In this document: piece after piece, positions 8,259 through 17,513 of the stretch
Numbering within the stretch: position 1 is the stretch's first letter
How the letters are laid out: each line of letters begins with the position of its first letter
DNA from: Streptomyces tailanensis
GTDB lineage: Bacteria; Actinomycetota; Actinomycetes; Streptomycetales; Streptomycetaceae
DNA: 64,000 bases
Assembly (NCBI RefSeq): GCF_008386495.1
Contig: NZ_VTHJ01000018.1
Location: 62,001-126,000 of the forward strand
Reading direction: 5' to 3'
The notes under the pieces: model-generated
Told to the model about the DNA's origin: nothing
What the model saw: the letters and a program-made list of their open reading frames with translations, nothing else
The model's database searches: none
Made by a program: the position numbers and the translations under genes

Positions 8259-9068
8259 TCAGAGCACGCGCACCGCACCCGTCGCCGGGTAGCCGGAGAG
8301 GTCCTGGATGACGACGCCCTTGGAGGGGTTCGCCGCGTCGAGGTACTGGCCGTTACCGATGTAGACACCCACGTGGTACGCGGAGCCCTTCGAGCCCCAA
8401 TACAGGATGTCGCCGACCTGGAGGTTGGACAGGGAGACCTCGGTGCCGACCATCGACTGGTCCTGCGAGACCCGGGGGAGGTCCACGCCGACCTGCTTGA
8501 ACGCGGCCTGGACCAGGGAGGAACAGTCCCACGCGTCGGGGCCGGAGGCGCCCATGACGTACGCGTCGCCGAGCTGCGCCTTGAGGAAGCTGATGACGGT
8601 GCCGACGCTGCCGCTGGCGGGCGCGGGCGCGGTCGTCGTCGTGGTGCTGGTGTCGGTGGACGTGAGCGTGGTCCGCTCACTGTCCCGCGAGGCGCGCTCG
8701 GCGGCGGCCTTCCGCTCGGCCTCGGCGGCGGCCTTCTTGCGGGCCTCCTCCTTCTTCGCCTTGGCCAGGTCCTTCTCGGCCTGCTTGGCAGCCTGTTCGG
8801 CGGCCGCGTCACGCTCGGCCTGCAGCTGATAGCCGGCCGCCATCTGCTGCGTGGCGTCGGCGGACTGCGCGGCCTGCGTGGCCAGGTCGGCAGTGAGGGT
8901 GGGCAGTTCGAGCGTCTGCGTCACCGGCTCAGCGGCGAACGCCTGCGCTGACGCACCGGCCACTGCCACGGTGCTGAGAACGCCACCGGCGACTCCGGCA
9001 CGCACCGCGATCGAAGGCGCGTTGCGGCGGGGCTTCCGGTGGCTGCGTATGTGAGCGGTGTGGGACAT
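8259..9068 (-). CDS. Secreted NlpC/P60 cell-wall hydrolase
   Basis: A 269-residue endopeptidase that cuts peptidoglycan stem peptides outside the cell. A basic N-terminus (SHRKPRRN) and hydrophobic segment form a signal peptide ending near AFA (about 45). An Ala/Lys/Glu-rich coiled coil follows at about 80-130, a Ser/Thr linker at about 135-150, and the C-terminal NlpC/P60 domain with catalytic Cys in WDCSSLVQAAF (about 181) and His in YHVGVYIGNG (about 231). I placed the start at ATG 9068, where the signal peptide looks complete; GTG 9125 and ATG 9098 are in frame. Unlike the LysM/transglycosylase gene at 33.3 kb, I find no c-di-AMP riboswitch in its leader. A GTCAC direct repeat lies 249 bases upstream. 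Confidence 0.9.
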   Translation of the reverse strand: MSHTAHIRSHRKPRRNAPSIAVRAGVAGGVLSTVAVAGASAQAFAAEPVTQTLELPTLTADLATQAAQSADATQQMAAGYQLQAERDAAAEQAAKQAEKDLAKAKKEEARKKAAAEAERKAAAERASRDSERTTLTSTDTSTTTTTAPAPASGSVGTVISFLKAQLGDAYVMGASGPDAWDCSSLVQAAFKQVGVDLPRVSQDQSMVGTEVSLSNLQVGDILYWGSKGSAYHVGVYIGNGQYLDAANPSKGVVIQDLSGYPATGAVRVL

Positions 9069-9316
9069 GGGTACAAGCGGTACCAGGGGCTGCTCCATAC
9101 CTTCAAGAAACGTGTCCTGCGCCACAGTTGTTCAACGGAAGCCGCAAATTCCCTGTGCGTCAGTCTTTATTGACGCCGTAACGGGCATTGTGGACACGAC
9201 CGATCAAGCCCGTGATCATGCGCTTTCGTGATTTCGTCCGAATTGCCCTGCGCTTACCATCGATTGCGGCGAGTGGCCAGGACCGGTTGATTTGATCTCG
9301 CTCCGATGTGGCGCAG

Positions 9317-9332
9317 GTCACGGAACGGTCAC
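9317..9332. promoter_or_regulatory. GTCAC direct repeat, possible MtrA-type site
   Basis: Two GTCAC half sites start 11 bases apart (9317 and 9328), one helical turn, upstream of the NlpC/P60 gene. OmpR-family regulators such as MtrA bind tandem half sites of this spacing and control wall hydrolases in actinobacteria. The assignment is inference. Confidence 0.3.
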
Positions 9333-9557
9333 CGATCCGGCTGTGCCCCACGCGTGATCGCCCTCGTTCGACGCTCGTGAATGCGTGCACGCGTCCACAT
9401 CGGTCACGGGATCCCCCTCTGGTGTGTGAATGCGGGTCACTATCAAGCGGTCTCGTCCAGCACCAATTTGCATGCAGCGGAACTCTCTTGATATGGAGAT
9501 GCCTCTCGTGGCCTGCGATTACGAGTGAAAATGTCACTTCTGGTGACCACTCTGACG

Positions 9558-9571
9558 CTTCGTGTACGAAG
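9558..9571. promoter_or_regulatory. 14-bp palindrome
   Basis: CTTCGT and ACGAAG flank a central GT, about 245 bases before nuoA. It may be a repressor half-turn site; no regulator is identifiable. Confidence 0.25.
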
Positions 9572-9640
9572 ATCGTCGCTCATCCGGCTTCATGATCGTT
9601 CGTCAGGTGGTAGAGATCACAAACTCGGTCCTGTACCCCG

Positions 9641-9672
9641 TGTCGCAGATCACAGACCCGCAGGCATAGGAT
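9641..9672 (+). promoter_or_regulatory. Probable nuo operon promoter
   Basis: TAGGAT at 9667-9672 fits the -10 hexamer of the main Streptomyces sigma factor. TGTCGC at 9641-9646 is a weak -35 with a long spacer. Transcription would start near 9680, about 135 bases before nuoA, placing the Rex operator just downstream of the start. Confidence 0.35.
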
Positions 9673-9688
9673 GCACGGCAGTTGGGCT

Positions 9689-9704
9689 TGTGACCTGCTT
9701 CACA
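9689..9704. promoter_or_regulatory. Rex operator (ROP) controlling nuoA-N
   Basis: TGTGACCTGCTTCACA matches the Rex consensus TGTGAACGCGTTCACA at 12 of 16 positions and keeps both outer half sites (TGTGA/TCACA with 6 bases between). Rex represses respiratory genes when the NADH/NAD+ ratio is low and is released by NADH; nuo is a known Rex target in Streptomyces. The site lies 112 bases before nuoA and about 17 bases past the likely -10 box. Confidence 0.75.
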
Positions 9705-9815
9705 TGTTCGCGATCTTCGCCCCGGGACAAGCGGGGCTCGTGGGACAGGTGAGGCAGGAGAGCCGGTCCACGCAATCCGCCAGCAGTCAGTGCCGACTGA
9801 GAGGAGCGAGGAGCG

Positions 9816-10175
9816 GTGAACGCGTATGCGCCCATCCTGGTACTGGGAGCCCTCGGGGCAGGCTTTGCGATCTTCTCCGTGGTCATGGCCACGCTGATCG
9901 GCCCGAAGCGCTACAACCGGGCCAAGCTCGAGGCCTACGAGTGCGGAATCGAGCCGACCCCCACGCCGGCCGGCGGCGGGCGCTTCCCGATCAAGTACTA
10001 CCTGACGGCGATGCTCTTCATCATCTTCGATATCGAGATCGTCTTCCTCTACCCCTGGGCCGTCACCTTCGACGCCCTGGGTGTTTTCGGGCTCGTGGAG
10101 ATGCTGCTCTTCGTGCTCACCGTCTTCGTCGCCTACGCGTACGTCTGGCGGCGCGGCGGCCTGGAATGGGACTGA
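9816..10175 (+). CDS. nuoA: NADH-quinone oxidoreductase subunit A
   Basis: A 119-residue membrane subunit of Complex I, at the junction between the hydrophilic arm and the membrane arm near the quinone site. It has three membrane helices, with the conserved loop KLEAYECGIEPTP between the first and second and FIIFDIEIVFLYPWAV in the second, including the acidic residues typical of NuoA. It is the first gene of the 14-gene operon. The start is GTG at 9816 behind GAGGAGCGAGGAG. The next gene, nuoB, follows after 14 bases. Regulation by Rex is inferred from the upstream operator. Confidence 0.97.
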   Translation: MNAYAPILVLGALGAGFAIFSVVMATLIGPKRYNRAKLEAYECGIEPTPTPAGGGRFPIKYYLTAMLFIIFDIEIVFLYPWAVTFDALGVFGLVEMLLFVLTVFVAYAYVWRRGGLEWD

Positions 10176-10189
10176 GGGGTCTTTAAGCC

Positions 10190-10740
<551 letters not shown>

Positions 10741-10744
<4 letters not shown>

Positions 10745-11478
10745 GCGACACCAACAACGGGGTCAACCCCGAGAAGGACCTCGGCGCCTCCAACCTCCCC
10801 GGCCAGCGCGGCGAGGGCGGCGAGGAGATCCGCGTCCAGCGCGGCATGTTCGGTGCCAACAACGGCGGCGACACCTCCGGCTACGGCGGCCTCGTCCGCT
10901 CGATCCGGCTCCCGGGCGCGGACACACGCCCCTACGGCGGCTGGTTCGACGAGGTCGCCGACGAACTGGAGGGCGCCCTGGAGGAACAGGGCCTCGTCCC
11001 CGAGAACGTCATCGACAAGACGGTCGTCGACCGCGGCGAGCTCACCTTCCACATCGAGCGCGAGTACCTGCTCCGCGTCGCCCAGACCCTCCGCGACGAC
11101 CCGGCCCTCCGTTTCGAACTGTGCACCGGCGTCTCCGGCGTCCACTACCCCGAAGACAAGGGCCGCGAGCTGCACGCCGTCTACCACCTGCGCTCGATCA
11201 CCCACAACCGGCTGATCCGCCTGGAGGTCTCCGCCCCCGACGCCGACCCGCACATCCCGTCGCTCGTCCCCGTCTATCCGACCAACGACTGGCACGAGCG
11301 CGAGACGTACGACTTCTTCGGCATCGTCTTCGACGGCCACCCCGCGCTGACGCGGATCATGATGCCGGACGACTGGCAGGGCTTCCCGCAGCGCAAGGAC
11401 TACCCCCTCGGCGGCATCCCCGTCGAATACAAGGGCGCCCAGATCCCGGCTCCGGACCAGCGGAGGTCGTACTCATGA
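10741..11478 (+). CDS. nuoC: NADH-quinone oxidoreductase subunit C
   Basis: A 245-residue peripheral-arm subunit (30-kDa family) that packs against NuoD. The N-terminal 60 residues are polar and Gly-rich. The conserved core carries SITHNRLIRLEV, and ERETYDFFGIVFDGHP is the family signature near 180-200, followed by DYPLGGIPVEYKG at the C-terminus. It is a separate gene here, not fused to nuoD as in enterobacteria. The start ATG 10741 overlaps nuoB by 4 bases, and the stop overlaps nuoD by 4. Confidence 0.96.
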
Positions 11479-12797
11479 GCACGCAGCACGCAACTCCGCG
11501 CGAGACCACCGAGGGCACCGTATACACGGTCACCGGCGGCGACTGGGACGAGGTCGTCGAGACCGCGGCCAAGGCGGATGACGAGCGCATCATCGTCAAC
11601 ATGGGCCCGCAGCACCCGTCCACCCACGGTGTGCTCCGGCTCATCCTGGAGATCGACGGTGAGACCGTCACCGAGGCCCGCTGCGGCATCGGCTACCTCC
11701 ACACCGGCATCGAGAAGAACCTCGAGTTCCGCACGTGGACCCAGGGCACCACCTTCGTGACGCGCATGGACTACCTCACGCCGTTCTTCAACGAGACGGC
11801 GTACTGCCTTGCCGTGGAGAAGCTCCTCGGCATCGAGGACCAGATCCCCGACCGCGCCACGATCATCCGGGTGCTCCTCATGGAGCTGAACCGCCTCTCC
11901 TCCCACCTGGTGTGCATCGCCACCGGCGGCTTGGAGCTCGGCGCCACCACGATCATGATCTACGGCTTCCGTGATCGTGAACTCATTCTCGACATCTACG
12001 AGCTGATCACCGGCCTGCGCATGAACCACGCGTACATCCGGCCCGGCGGACTCGCCCAGGACCTGCCGCCCGGCGCGGTGGACCAGATCCGTGAGTTCGT
12101 GAAGAAGATGAAGAAGAACCTTCCCGAGTACGACAAGCTCGCCACCGGGAACCCCATCTTCAAGGCCCGTATGCAGGACGTCGGCTACCTCGACCTGTCC
12201 GGCTGCATGGCGCTCGGCGCCACCGGCCCGATCCTCCGCTCCGCCGGCCTCCCGCACGACCTGCGCAAGGCCCAGCCGTACTGCGGCTACGAGACATACG
12301 ACTTCGACGTCCCGACCGCCGACACCTGCGACTCCTACGGCCGCTTCCTGATCCGCCTGGAGGAGATGCGCCAGTCGCTGCGCATCGTCGAACAGTGCCT
12401 GGACCGGCTGCAGCCCGGTCCGGTCATGGTCGCCGACAAGAAGATCGCCTGGCCCGCCCAGCTCGCCCTGGGACCGGACGGCCTCGGCAACTCTCTGGAC
12501 CACATCAAGAAGATCATGGGCACCTCCATGGAGGCCCTGATCCACCATTTCAAGCTGGTGACCGAGGGCTTCCGCGTCCCGCCGGGACAGGCGTACGCGG
12601 CCGTCGAGTCACCCAAGGGCGAACTCGGGGTGCACGTCGTGTCCGACGGAGGCACCCGCCCCTTCCGGGTCCACTTCCGCGACCCGTCCTTCACCAATCT
12701 GCAGGCCATGGCGGCGATGTGCGAGGGCGGCCAGGTCGCCGACGTCATCGTCGCCGTCGCGTCCATCGACCCCGTGATGGGAGGCGTCGACCGGTGA
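11475..12797 (+). CDS. nuoD: NADH-quinone oxidoreductase subunit D
   Basis: The 440-residue 49-kDa-type subunit that, with NuoB, forms the quinone reaction chamber. The signature NMGPQHPSTHGVLRLILEID is near 37-56, with the quinone-contacting His in HPSTHG. GIGYLHTGIEKN and GFRDRELILDIYELITGLRM follow, and the C-terminus ends with DPVMGGVDR as in the family. The start is ATG 11475 in an ATGA overlap with nuoC. The GTG of nuoE overlaps its stop, keeping the coupling. Confidence 0.97.
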   Translation: MSTQHATPRETTEGTVYTVTGGDWDEVVETAAKADDERIIVNMGPQHPSTHGVLRLILEIDGETVTEARCGIGYLHTGIEKNLEFRTWTQGTTFVTRMDYLTPFFNETAYCLAVEKLLGIEDQIPDRATIIRVLLMELNRLSSHLVCIATGGLELGATTIMIYGFRDRELILDIYELITGLRMNHAYIRPGGLAQDLPPGAVDQIREFVKKMKKNLPEYDKLATGNPIFKARMQDVGYLDLSGCMALGATGPILRSAGLPHDLRKAQPYCGYETYDFDVPTADTCDSYGRFLIRLEEMRQSLRIVEQCLDRLQPGPVMVADKKIAWPAQLALGPDGLGNSLDHIKKIMGTSMEALIHHFKLVTEGFRVPPGQAYAAVESPKGELGVHVVSDGGTRPFRVHFRDPSFTNLQAMAAMCEGGQVADVIVAVASIDPVMGGVDR

Positions 12798-13657
12798 CCA
12801 CCACCCCCGAGGGCGTCAGCCTGGGCATGCCCCAACTGCCCGCGCCCGACTACCCGGACGACGTTCGAGCCCGGTTGGAACGGGACGCCGCCGAGGTCGT
12901 CGCCCGCTACCCGGACTCCCGGTCCGCTCTCCTGCCGTTGCTGCATCTCGTGCAGTCGGAGGAGGGCCATGTCACCCGTACCGGCATGCGGTTCTGCGCC
13001 GATGTGCTGGGCCTGACCACGGCCGAGGTCACCGCCGTCGCCACCTTCTACACCATGTACCGGCGCAGGCCCTCCGGTGACTACCAGGTCGGCGTCTGTA
13101 CCAACACCCTGTGCGCGGTCATGGGCGGCGACGCCATCTTCGAGGCGCTCCAGGACCACCTGGGCGTCGGCAACGGCGGGACCACCGACGACGGCAAGGT
13201 CACCCTGGAGCACATCGAGTGCAACGCGGCCTGCGACTTCGCCCCGGTCGTGATGGTCAACTGGGAGTTCTTCGACGACCAGACCGTGGACAGCGCCAAG
13301 CAACTCGTCGACGACCTGCGCGTGGGAGCGCGGGTCGAGCCCACGCGCGGGGCACCGCTGTGCACCTTCAAGGAGACCGCGCGGATTCTCGCCGGCTTCC
13401 CCGACGAGCGGCCAGGGGCCGTCGAGGCAAGCGGCGGTGCGGGACCCGCGTCGCTGGTCGGCCTCCGCCTGGCAAGGGGAGAGACCGCACCCGCGCGCGT
13501 GGTCCATCCACGAGACGGCGGCCCCCACGAGGAGCCGCACGGCAAGGTGCACGAGCCGTCGCCCGCCGAGCACCTCAGCTCGCACGACGCGCCGCAGGAA
13601 ACGTCGGCCTCGGACCCGGCCCACCCGGCAGGGCCTACCGCCGAGGAGGGGGAGTGA
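12794..13657 (+). CDS. nuoE: NADH-quinone oxidoreductase subunit E
   Basis: A 287-residue thioredoxin-fold subunit carrying the N1a [2Fe-2S] cluster beside NuoF. The cluster Cys are in VCTNTLC (about 101-107) and ECNAACDFAP (about 143-152). The domain ends near 240, whereas classical NuoE proteins are 160-240 residues. The last 60-70 residues are a low-complexity Pro/Glu/His-rich tail, frequent in Streptomyces and probably disordered. The GTG start overlaps nuoD by 4 bases and the stop overlaps the nuoF start by 1 (TGATG). Confidence 0.95.
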   Translation: MTTTPEGVSLGMPQLPAPDYPDDVRARLERDAAEVVARYPDSRSALLPLLHLVQSEEGHVTRTGMRFCADVLGLTTAEVTAVATFYTMYRRRPSGDYQVGVCTNTLCAVMGGDAIFEALQDHLGVGNGGTTDDGKVTLEHIECNAACDFAPVVMVNWEFFDDQTVDSAKQLVDDLRVGARVEPTRGAPLCTFKETARILAGFPDERPGAVEASGGAGPASLVGLRLARGETAPARVVHPRDGGPHEEPHGKVHEPSPAEHLSSHDAPQETSASDPAHPAGPTAEEGE

Positions 13658-15012
13658 TGACGTTGGCACCCGAGATCAAGGGCACCAGCCCCGAGAAGCT
13701 GCTCGCACCCGTGCTGTCGGCCTTCTGGGACGAGGACAGGTCGTGGTCGCTGGACGTCTACCGAAGGCACGAGGGATACGAGGGACTCCGCAAGGCGCTC
13801 GCCATGACGCCGGACGACCTCATCGCGTATGTGAAGGACTCCGGGTTGCGTGGCCGCGGCGGCGCGGGGTTCCCGACCGGAATGAAATGGCAGTTCATTC
13901 CTCAGGGTGATGGAAAACCACACTATCTAGTTGTCAACGCCGACGAATCGGAGCCCGGAACGTGCAAGGACATTCCGCTCCTCTTCGCGAACCCGCATAG
14001 CCTCATCGAGGGCATCGTCATCGCGTGTTATGCCATCAGGTCTTCGCATGCCTTCATCTATCTGCGTGGTGAAGTCGTCCCCGTATTGCGGCGGTTGCAC
14101 GAGGCCGTACGTGAGGCCTACGCGGCGGGCTACCTCGGCGAGAACATCCTGGGCAGCGGACTCGACCTAGACCTCACCGTGCACGCGGGCGCGGGCGCGT
14201 ACATCTGCGGTGAGGAGACCGCACTGCTCGACTCGCTCGAAGGCCGCCGTGGTCAACCGCGGCTCCGTCCCCCCTTCCCTGCTGTGGAAGGCCTCTACGC
14301 CTGTCCGACTGTGGTGAATAACGTCGAGTCGATCGCGTCGGTTCCCGCGATCCTGAAAAACGGCAAGGAATGGTTCAGGTCGATGGGCAGCGAGAAGTCT
14401 CCCGGCTTCACGCTCTACTCGCTCAGCGGCCATGTCGCCAATCCCGGCCAGTTCGAGGCACCGCTCGGCATCACCCTCCGCCAACTCCTGGAGATGAGCG
14501 GCGGAATGCGACCCGGGCATCGCCTCAAGTTCTGGACGCCGGGCGGCTCCTCGACCCCGATGTTCACCGACGAGCATCTCGACGTCCCTCTTGATTACGA
14601 AGGAGTGGGTGCCGCGGGTTCCATGCTCGGCACGAAAGCACTCCAGTGCTTCGACGAGACGACCTGCGTCGTCCGCGCCGTGACCCGCTGGACCGAGTTC
14701 TACGCCCACGAGTCCTGCGGCAAGTGCACACCCTGCCGCGAAGGCACGTACTGGCTCGTGCAGTTGCTGCGCGACATCGAGGCCGGCAAGGGCGTCATGA
14801 GCGACCTCGACAAGCTGAACGACATCGCCGACAACATCAACGGCAAGTCCTTCTGCGCCCTCGGCGACGGTGCCGCCTCGCCGATTTTCTCCTCCCTGAA
14901 GTACTTCCGCGCGGAGTACGAGGACCACATCACGGGCCGGGGCTGCCCCTTCGACCCCGCCAAGTCGACCGCCTGGGCAGACAAGGACAAGCACGCGGAG
15001 GTGAACGCATGA
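13657..15012 (+). CDS. nuoF: NADH-quinone oxidoreductase subunit F
   Basis: A 451-residue NADH- and FMN-binding subunit where electrons enter Complex I. GRGGAGFPTGMKW (about 67-79) is the NADH/FMN-binding Gly-rich loop, GAGAYICGEETALLDSLEG (about 179-197) the FMN site, and SCGKCTPCREG (about 353-363) plus FCALGDG carry the [4Fe-4S] N3 cluster. The start is ATG 13657 behind GGAGGGGGAG, overlapping nuoE's stop by one base; GTG 13654 is an alternative. Codon use in the first third is less G/C-biased than in neighbouring nuo genes. Confidence 0.96.
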   Translation: MTLAPEIKGTSPEKLLAPVLSAFWDEDRSWSLDVYRRHEGYEGLRKALAMTPDDLIAYVKDSGLRGRGGAGFPTGMKWQFIPQGDGKPHYLVVNADESEPGTCKDIPLLFANPHSLIEGIVIACYAIRSSHAFIYLRGEVVPVLRRLHEAVREAYAAGYLGENILGSGLDLDLTVHAGAGAYICGEETALLDSLEGRRGQPRLRPPFPAVEGLYACPTVVNNVESIASVPAILKNGKEWFRSMGSEKSPGFTLYSLSGHVANPGQFEAPLGITLRQLLEMSGGMRPGHRLKFWTPGGSSTPMFTDEHLDVPLDYEGVGAAGSMLGTKALQCFDETTCVVRAVTRWTEFYAHESCGKCTPCREGTYWLVQLLRDIEAGKGVMSDLDKLNDIADNINGKSFCALGDGAASPIFSSLKYFRAEYEDHITGRGCPFDPAKSTAWADKDKHAEVNA

Positions 15013-17513
15013 CCGTGACCACCAGCGCTCCCTCCGGAGGCGGGGAGGCGGCGGTCCCGCCGGAGGATCTCGTCTCGCTGACGATCGACGGCGCCGAGAT
15101 CAGCGTGCCCAAGGGCACCCTGGTCATCCGGGCCGCCGAAGAACTCGGCATCGAGATCCCCCGCTTCTGCGACCACCCCCTGCTCGACCCGGCAGGGGCC
15201 TGCCGCCAGTGCATCGTCGAGGTCGAGGGCCAGCGCAAGCCCATGGCGTCCTGCACGATCACCTGTACGGACGGGATGGTCGTCAAGACCCATCTCACCT
15301 CGCCCGTCGCGGAGAAGGCCCAGAAGGGTGTGATGGAGCTCCTGCTCATCAACCACCCGCTGGACTGCCCGGTCTGCGACAAGGGCGGCGAGTGCCCGCT
15401 GCAGAACCAGGCCATGTCGCACGGCCACGCCGAGTCCCGCTTCGAGGGCAGGAAGCGCACCTACGAGAAGCCCGTGCCGATCTCCACGCAGGTGCTGCTC
15501 GACCGTGAGCGGTGCGTGCTGTGCGCCCGCTGCACCCGCTTCTCCAACCAGGTCGCGGGCGACCCGATGATCGAACTCGTCGAGCGGGGCGCGCTCCAGC
15601 AGGTCGGCACCGGCGAGGGCGACCCCTTCGAGTCGTACTTCTCCGGGAACACCATCCAGATCTGCCCCGTAGGGGCGCTCACCTCGGCGGCGTACCGATT
15701 CCGCTCCCGCCCGTTCGACCTCGTCTCCTCGCCGTCCGTGTGCGAGCACTGCTCCGGCGGTTGCGCGACCCGCACCGACCACCGGCGCGGCAAGGTCATG
15801 CGGCGGCTCGCCGCCAACGACCCCGAGGTCAACGAGGAGTGGATCTGCGACAAGGGGCGGTTCGCGTTCCGGTACGCGCAGCGGCCGGACCGGCTTACTA
15901 CCCCGCTCGTACGAAATGAGGCGGGCACCCTGGAGCCCGCGTCGTGGCCGGAGGCCCTGGAGGCCGCCGCTCAGGGGCTGCTCGCCGCGCGCGGCAGGGC
16001 CGGTGTCCTGACCGGCGGCCGGCTCACCGTCGAGGACGCCTACACCTACAGCAAGTTCGCGCGCGTGGCCCTCGACACGAACGACATCGACTTCCGCGCG
16101 CGCGTGCACAGCGGCGAGGAGGCCGACTTCCTGGCGGCGCGGATCGCCGGACGCGGACGCGACCTCGACGGTACAGGCGTCACGTACGCCTCCCTGGAGA
16201 AGGCGCCCGCGGTGCTGCTGGTCGGGTTCGAGGCCGAGGAGGAGGCGCCCGGCGTCTTCCTCCGGCTGCGCAAGGCGTGGCGCAAGCACAAGCAGCGGGT
16301 GTTCTCGCTGGCCACCCACGCCACCCGGGGTCTGGAGAAGGCCGGCGGCACGCTGCTGCCCACCGCGCCGGGCACCGAGACCGAGTGGCTGGACGCGCTC
16401 GCGAGCGGGTTCGGCCTGGAGGAGGACGGCGCCAAGGCCGCCGAGACGCTGCGCACCGAAGGCGCCGTGATCGTCGTCGGGGAGCGGCTCGCGGCCGTGG
16501 CGGGCGGGCTCACCGCCGCCGTACGGGCCGCGTCCGCGACCGGTGCCGAACTGGTGTGGATTCCGCGCCGGTCCGGGGAGCGGGGCGCCGTCGAGGCCGG
16601 GGCGCTGCCTACGGTGCTGCCGGGCGGGCGTCCGGCCACCGACCCGCGCGCGCGGGAGGAGGTCGCCGGCGTCTGGGGCGTTGCCCAACTTCCGTCCCGG
16701 TACGGCCGGGACACCGGACAGATCGTCGAGGCCGCCGCCACTGGAGAGCTCGGGGCCCTGGTGGTGGCGGGTGTGGAGGTCGCCGATCTGCCCGATCCGG
16801 CACGCGCGCGTGAGGCGCTCGCCGCGGTGGGCTTCCTGGTGTCGCTGGAACTGCGGCCCAGCGAGGTCACCGAGCACGCGGATGTCGTCCTCCCGGTCGC
16901 CGCGGTGGCCGAGAAGGCGGGCACCTTCGTCAACTGGGAAGGCCGGGTTCGGATGTTCGAGGCCGCGCTCAAGCCCGACCAGATGACGCGCCGGGTGGCG
17001 CCCACCGACGGGCGGGCGCTCCAGATGCTGGCCGACGCCATGGACGTACACCTCGGGTTGCCGGATCTGCGCACCACGCGCGCGGAGCTGGACCGGCTCG
17101 GGGCGTGGGACGGGCCGCGGGCCACGGAGCCCCTGGAGACCGCGGCCTCGCTGCCCCGGCCGGCCGCCGGAGAGGCCGTACTGGCCGGACACCGGCTGCT
17201 GCTCGACCAGGGCCGGCTCCAGGACGGCGACGAGGCACTCGCGGGCACGCGGCATGCCGCACGCGCGCGTGTGTCACCCGCCACGGCCGCCGAGGCGGGC
17301 GTCAAGAACGGCGACGTCCTCGCGGTCAGCGGCCCCGCCGGGGTCGTCGAACTGCCGCTGCAGATCACCGAGATGCCCGACCGCGTCGTCTGGCTGCCGC
17401 TGAACTCCACCGGCTCGGGCGTCGCCTCCGACACCGGGGCGCTGCCCGGCGCACTCGTCCGCATCGGCCCCGCGACGCTCGCCGCCGAGGCCCCCGAGGA
17501 GGTGGAGGCATGA
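15009..17513 (+). CDS. nuoG: NADH-quinone oxidoreductase subunit G
   Basis: An 834-residue subunit with the electron wire of the peripheral arm. An N-terminal [2Fe-2S] ferredoxin domain (CDHPLLDPAGACRQCIVEVE, about 56-75) is followed by the His/Cys cluster region CDKGGECPLQNQ (about 120-131), CVLCARCTRF (about 168-177) and CEHCSGGC (about 247-254). The rest is a molybdopterin-oxidoreductase-like fold that has lost its cofactor, as usual for NuoG. The start ATG 15009 overlaps nuoF by 4 bases. It ends overlapping nuoH by 4. Confidence 0.96.
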   Translation: MTVTTSAPSGGGEAAVPPEDLVSLTIDGAEISVPKGTLVIRAAEELGIEIPRFCDHPLLDPAGACRQCIVEVEGQRKPMASCTITCTDGMVVKTHLTSPVAEKAQKGVMELLLINHPLDCPVCDKGGECPLQNQAMSHGHAESRFEGRKRTYEKPVPISTQVLLDRERCVLCARCTRFSNQVAGDPMIELVERGALQQVGTGEGDPFESYFSGNTIQICPVGALTSAAYRFRSRPFDLVSSPSVCEHCSGGCATRTDHRRGKVMRRLAANDPEVNEEWICDKGRFAFRYAQRPDRLTTPLVRNEAGTLEPASWPEALEAAAQGLLAARGRAGVLTGGRLTVEDAYTYSKFARVALDTNDIDFRARVHSGEEADFLAARIAGRGRDLDGTGVTYASLEKAPAVLLVGFEAEEEAPGVFLRLRKAWRKHKQRVFSLATHATRGLEKAGGTLLPTAPGTETEWLDALASGFGLEEDGAKAAETLRTEGAVIVVGERLAAVAGGLTAAVRAASATGAELVWIPRRSGERGAVEAGALPTVLPGGRPATDPRAREEVAGVWGVAQLPSRYGRDTGQIVEAAATGELGALVVAGVEVADLPDPARAREALAAVGFLVSLELRPSEVTEHADVVLPVAAVAEKAGTFVNWEGRVRMFEAALKPDQMTRRVAPTDGRALQMLADAMDVHLGLPDLRTTRAELDRLGAWDGPRATEPLETAASLPRPAAGEAVLAGHRLLLDQGRLQDGDEALAGTRHAARARVSPATAAEAGVKNGDVLAVSGPAGVVELPLQITEMPDRVVWLPLNSTGSGVASDTGALPGALVRIGPATLAAEAPEEVEA

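Larger units (their letters stand above)
9069..9815. other. Divergent intergenic region, nlpC/p60 to nuoA
   Basis: About 750 bases without a gene, unusually A/T-rich for this chromosome in its middle (about 9130-9600). It holds the GTCAC direct repeat, a 14-bp palindrome, the inferred nuo promoter and the Rex operator, each listed separately. Short open frames inside it have no coding bias. Confidence 0.6.

Noticed and set aside
9069..9500. Possible c-di-AMP riboswitch before the NlpC/P60 gene
   Set aside because: The leader lacks the GGGGGACCC, GGGTGAA and ACCTCGCAGGC blocks found at 34080-34306.
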